From Sebaldella termitidis ATCC 33386 (GTDB lineage Bacteria; Fusobacteriota; Fusobacteriia; Fusobacteriales; Leptotrichiaceae), in the NCBI RefSeq assembly GCF_000024405.1, contig NC_013517.1:3565989-3629988 (forward strand): a stretch of DNA of 64,000 nt. Direction: 5' to 3'. Below the pieces are notes generated by a model. The model ran no database searches, was not told the DNA's origin, and was given only the letters and a program-made list of their open reading frames with translations. Of the stretch, positions 61,551 through 64,000 are shown piece by piece; positions within the stretch are counted from its first letter, which is position 1, and every line of letters begins with the position of its first letter. The translations under genes were made by a program, and so were the position numbers.

Positions 61551-61751
61551 AAAAACCTCCCTTAAAATTCATAGTTTTATGTGTCTTGATTTTATAAATC
61601 GTTTAAATTATACCACATAAAAAGAAGAAGTTGAATAAATAAAAAGCAATAAAGAAAAATATTTTGAGAAGAATAAAATAAAATGAATTGATTAAATAAA
61701 AGAATAAATTATAGCAAAATTTTCAGCTAATAAAAAAATAAAATCTGGAAT

Positions 61752-62069
61752 CTACCAAATTTTAACTACTCTGCCAAAAATATTCTTTTTTTTAATCCAG
61801 CCATTTACATACTTATGATTATTTGATATCTGATACTCAGTATGTCCGTTTTTGTTTCTTACTCCTGATATTAAATGAGTGTAATAATTTCCCTTTACTT
61901 TACAGAATACAATATCATTTATTTTCAGGTCTGATTCATCAGTTACCGGCTCCAGAGTTACCGGCTGATTTGACTTTAGTATTGGCAGCATAGAATTTCC
62001 CGCTTCTTTATACTTCTCGATCATCTGACCTTGTGTAAGCAAAGAAGCAACAAAACTTGCCTTTGACAT
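61752..62069 (-). CDS. Small S24/S26 peptidase-like protein (105 aa)
   Basis: The middle and C-terminal parts follow the LexA/signal-peptidase fold: KEAGNSMLPILKSNQPVTLEPV (Ser at the nucleophile position), INDIVFCKVKGNYYTHLISGVR (His where Lys or His acts) and YQISNNHKYVNGWIKKKNIFGRVVKIW. No membrane anchor or DNA-binding domain is present. Stand-alone proteins of this type occur near maturation systems and mobile elements, but none is evident here. ATG follows AAGGAAGGAGGATGAAAT. The catalytic set Ser/His is of the archaeal/ER signal-peptidase type rather than Ser/Lys; activity is unproven. Confidence 0.7.
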   Translation of the reverse strand: MSKASFVASLLTQGQMIEKYKEAGNSMLPILKSNQPVTLEPVTDESDLKINDIVFCKVKGNYYTHLISGVRNKNGHTEYQISNNHKYVNGWIKKKNIFGRVVKIW

Positions 62070-62345
62070 ATTTCATCCTCCTTCCTTTAAGAAAAGTATC
62101 ATTTTATAATAAAAATGTCAATTTTCAGAGAACATAAAAACAGAGTTTTATGACCCGGAATAATACTTTTTTCAATTGTAAATTCTGCTGATAAATTTAG
62201 ATTTCCTGCCTTTTTGTATTCAAGCTCTCCGGCTGTTCTTTCAGAGTATTCTAAGACATCTATATCTGTGCCTTCGTAATAAAATTTTCAGACACCGCAG
62301 TATTAGAGTCTGATTTTTCACTTCTGTCACGCTGTTTCCAAAAGA
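62070..62345. other. Intergenic region without recognised features
   Basis: About 280 bases between the S24-like gene and the autotransporter terminator. No gene, RNA or repeat recognised; a promoter for the S24-like gene was not clear. Confidence 0.4.
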
Positions 62346-62401
62346 AAAAGAGCAGTTTTAACATAAACATACTGTTTTTTTGTTAGAATACTGCTCTTTT
62401 C
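62346..62401 (-). terminator. Terminator of the second autotransporter
   Basis: AAAAAGAGCAGT (62346-62357) pairs with ACTGCTCTTTT (62391-62401), with an inner AACA/TGTT pair; the minus-strand tail is T-rich. Confidence 0.85.
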
Positions 62402-62407
62402 TATGAA

Positions 62408-64000
62408 TTAAAATACTGCTTTTAATGTTACTCCTACTCTGTATTCATCTTTTTCACTATTTCCTATACCATATTCCCCTGTCATAAATATACCGTATCT
62501 GTCCTCTGCTTCTATTCCAAATACTGCTCTTGTTCTGAACATACCTTTTTCATCCTCAGGCTTTGATAAATCATGATAATTACTTTCTATCTTTGTTAAT
62601 CTTGCACTTTCTCTTTCGTTCAGATCTGCCAGTTCATACTCATATGCCAGATCCAAAGCTCCTTTCACCTGCCATCCGCCTGCAGAACCTAAAGGCAGTG
62701 ATCCTTTCAGCTCAATACCTGCTCTGGGTTTTACACTCCATGCATCATTTCCTTCTACCTGTAATGATTCCAGACCGCTTTCACTAAATGTTGGTCTTGT
62801 AATATATGTTGCTTTTATTCCTCCATATGGTGTCAGACTTGTATTTTTTCCTAAAGCCAGCTCTTTTCCGAATGTATTATCAGAAGATAATGAATATGTT
62901 TCATATGTTCCGTTCATTTCTGATCTTCCTGTAGGCGAAGGCCAGTCTATGTTTCTGTCTATATTATGTATGCTCACTCTTCCGATTAAGTTATTTTTCA
63001 AAATCCAGTCATTGGCATCATATTTATTGTGTAATCCCAGCTGAACTGTATTTACCCATTCTTCACTTTCATTTCCGTCTTTAAATTCAAAACCTGTATG
63101 CAGATATCCAAGTGAATATCCGAATGTATGTCTGTAAGTTCTTTCTACTTCTCTTAATGCCAGAACTCCTGTTGTTGTATAATCATAGCCGACTACTCCG
63201 TCTGTATCTTCTTTTGTTCTTCCTCTGCCCGCTATTACATTTATTTTCACATTTTCTTTTGTATTGTTTTTTGAATTTTCCATTAACATTAATGAACTGT
63301 CAAAAGCTCTTGCTATATCATCTGTTCTCTGATTCATATTAGCATAAACATTCCCTGCAAGACTTGCCATTACATGTCTAAAATCGCTTTCTTCCTCTAT
63401 CAAGTCAATTTTATCAAATATACTTCCGGCTTCTCCCGCTGAACCTGCATATTTTTCATCCAGTGCCTGTGCAAACTCCTCATACCACAGTCCGTCCGAA
63501 AAATCCTTATAAGCTAATTTATGCATATAAATATCCACATTTCCGTCATCATTTACTTTCGGCGTTGCTTCCCATGTCAGTGATTTACTTACCATCGGTA
63601 TCTTCCCGTTAGAAGAAATGATCTGTCCCGTGCTTGTCATGAATACATTTTCCAGTTTATAAACATTAGCATTTGTTCCCTGTGAAAAATCAGGAAGTAT
63701 TTTTACCGTATCTGTTATTGTCATACTATTTGCAGATATTGTTCCGCTGTTTAGTACAAAATCTACATCAGGCTGTGTCGATGGAGCAAGTGTATTCAAA
63801 TCCGGCTTTAATGATATCTCCATTCCCTCATTGCTAAAATGACCGTCAACTGTAATTAACCCCATATTTACAAGCTCTGGGAGAGGATAGCTGTCCTGCT
63901 CTTTTACTGCAAAGGCTCCGTTAGTATAATTAATAGTTCCTTCATTTATTATCTTCCCGTTTGGAGCCATTATTCCAACACTGTCAGTACCTGATATATT
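62408..64000 (-). CDS. Second autotransporter, C-terminal part (5' end outside window)
   Basis: The frame is open to the window edge, so only the last ~530 residues are visible. It shows the end of a beta-helical passenger (SVGIMAPNGKIINEGTINYTNGAF), a junction region (GLWYEEFAQALDEKYAG), the linker DFRHVMASLAGNVYANMNQR, and a 12-strand translocator barrel ending GVTLKAVF. The barrel is nearly identical to that of the autotransporter at 11-19 kb. Surface display of an adhesin-type passenger is inferred. It ends 7 bases before the terminator. Confidence 0.92.
   Translation of the reverse strand, partial: NISGTDSVGIMAPNGKIINEGTINYTNGAFAVKEQDSYPLPELVNMGLITVDGHFSNEGMEISLKPDLNTLAPSTQPDVDFVLNSGTISANSMTITDTVKILPDFSQGTNANVYKLENVFMTSTGQIISSNGKIPMVSKSLTWEATPKVNDDGNVDIYMHKLAYKDFSDGLWYEEFAQALDEKYAGSAGEAGSIFDKIDLIEEESDFRHVMASLAGNVYANMNQRTDDIARAFDSSLMLMENSKNNTKENVKINVIAGRGRTKEDTDGVVGYDYTTTGVLALREVERTYRHTFGYSLGYLHTGFEFKDGNESEEWVNTVQLGLHNKYDANDWILKNNLIGRVSIHNIDRNIDWPSPTGRSEMNGTYETYSLSSDNTFGKELALGKNTSLTPYGGIKATYITRPTFSESGLESLQVEGNDAWSVKPRAGIELKGSLPLGSAGGWQVKGALDLAYEYELADLNERESARLTKIESNYHDLSKPEDEKGMFRTRAVFGIEAEDRYGIFMTGEYGIGNSEKDEYRVGVTLKAVF

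Overview
The window is AT-rich with dense, mostly minus-strand operons. It encodes very large type Va autotransporters carrying the fusobacterial-type N-terminal region, outer-membrane and periplasmic proteins (a didermic cell), and four PEP-phosphotransferase (PTS) systems. This combination points to Fusobacteriota, family Leptotrichiaceae, with a Sebaldella-like gut bacterium as best guess. That assignment is an inference from gene content and codon usage; no marker gene is present.

Layout. 1-2.6 kb: partial DUF2059 protein, secreted HAD class IIIB phosphatase and M18 aminopeptidase. 2.7-8.7 kb: a complete galactitol operon (gatR-gatB-gatA-gatC-gatD-gatY-hexose kinase), with a consensus promoter followed by a 10-bp-phased operator. 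9-11 kb: two tandem paralogous membrane proteins. 11-19.4 kb: a 2788-residue autotransporter. 19.7-24 kb: small secreted peptide, DKNYY-repeat lipoprotein, hexapeptide acyltransferase, and a MATE exporter with a hairpin leader. 24-30.4 kb: mannose-family (amino sugar type) PTS with duplicated IIC-IID pairs, divergent from nagA. 30.4-39.8 kb: PhzF protein, then a fructose-family PTS operon with mannitol-1-phosphate dehydrogenase-, DeoC- and zinc-dehydrogenase-like enzymes, divergent from a GntR regulator; then MarR, flavin reductase and TetR genes. 40-41 kb: outer-membrane barrel. 41.2-49.5 kb: 2-aminoethylphosphonate uptake and degradation operon (ABC transporter, PHP hydrolase, class III PLP enzyme, phnX, phnW). 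50-51.8 kb: a DUF2828 (Ro/TROVE-like) gene followed by a tandem array of three structured RNAs. 51.8-59.6 kb: Cof phosphatase, second mannose-family PTS operon, CPBP protease, rpiB and a LacI regulator. 60-64 kb: three poorly characterised small genes and the 3' end of a second autotransporter.

Main discovery. Directly downstream of the DUF2828 gene, positions 51417-51811 hold a strong promoter, three tandem RNA elements and a terminator. Each element is closed by a 7-8 bp stem whose sequence differs between copies but stays fully paired, next to a constant ACAGCA strand and a TCTGAAA end. Elements 1 and 2 (113 nt each) enclose a module that folds as a circularly permuted tRNA: anticodon-like stem, T arm, closed acceptor hairpin, UA, D arm, anticodon-like stem. 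Element 3 (52 nt) keeps the closing stem but has only a simple hairpin. This is the architecture of bacterial Y RNAs (YrlA type), which bind Ro-family proteins, but here it sits beside a DUF2828 protein. I interpret it as a Ro/Y-RNA-like ribonucleoprotein locus with a multi-RNA array; novelty cannot be tested without searches.
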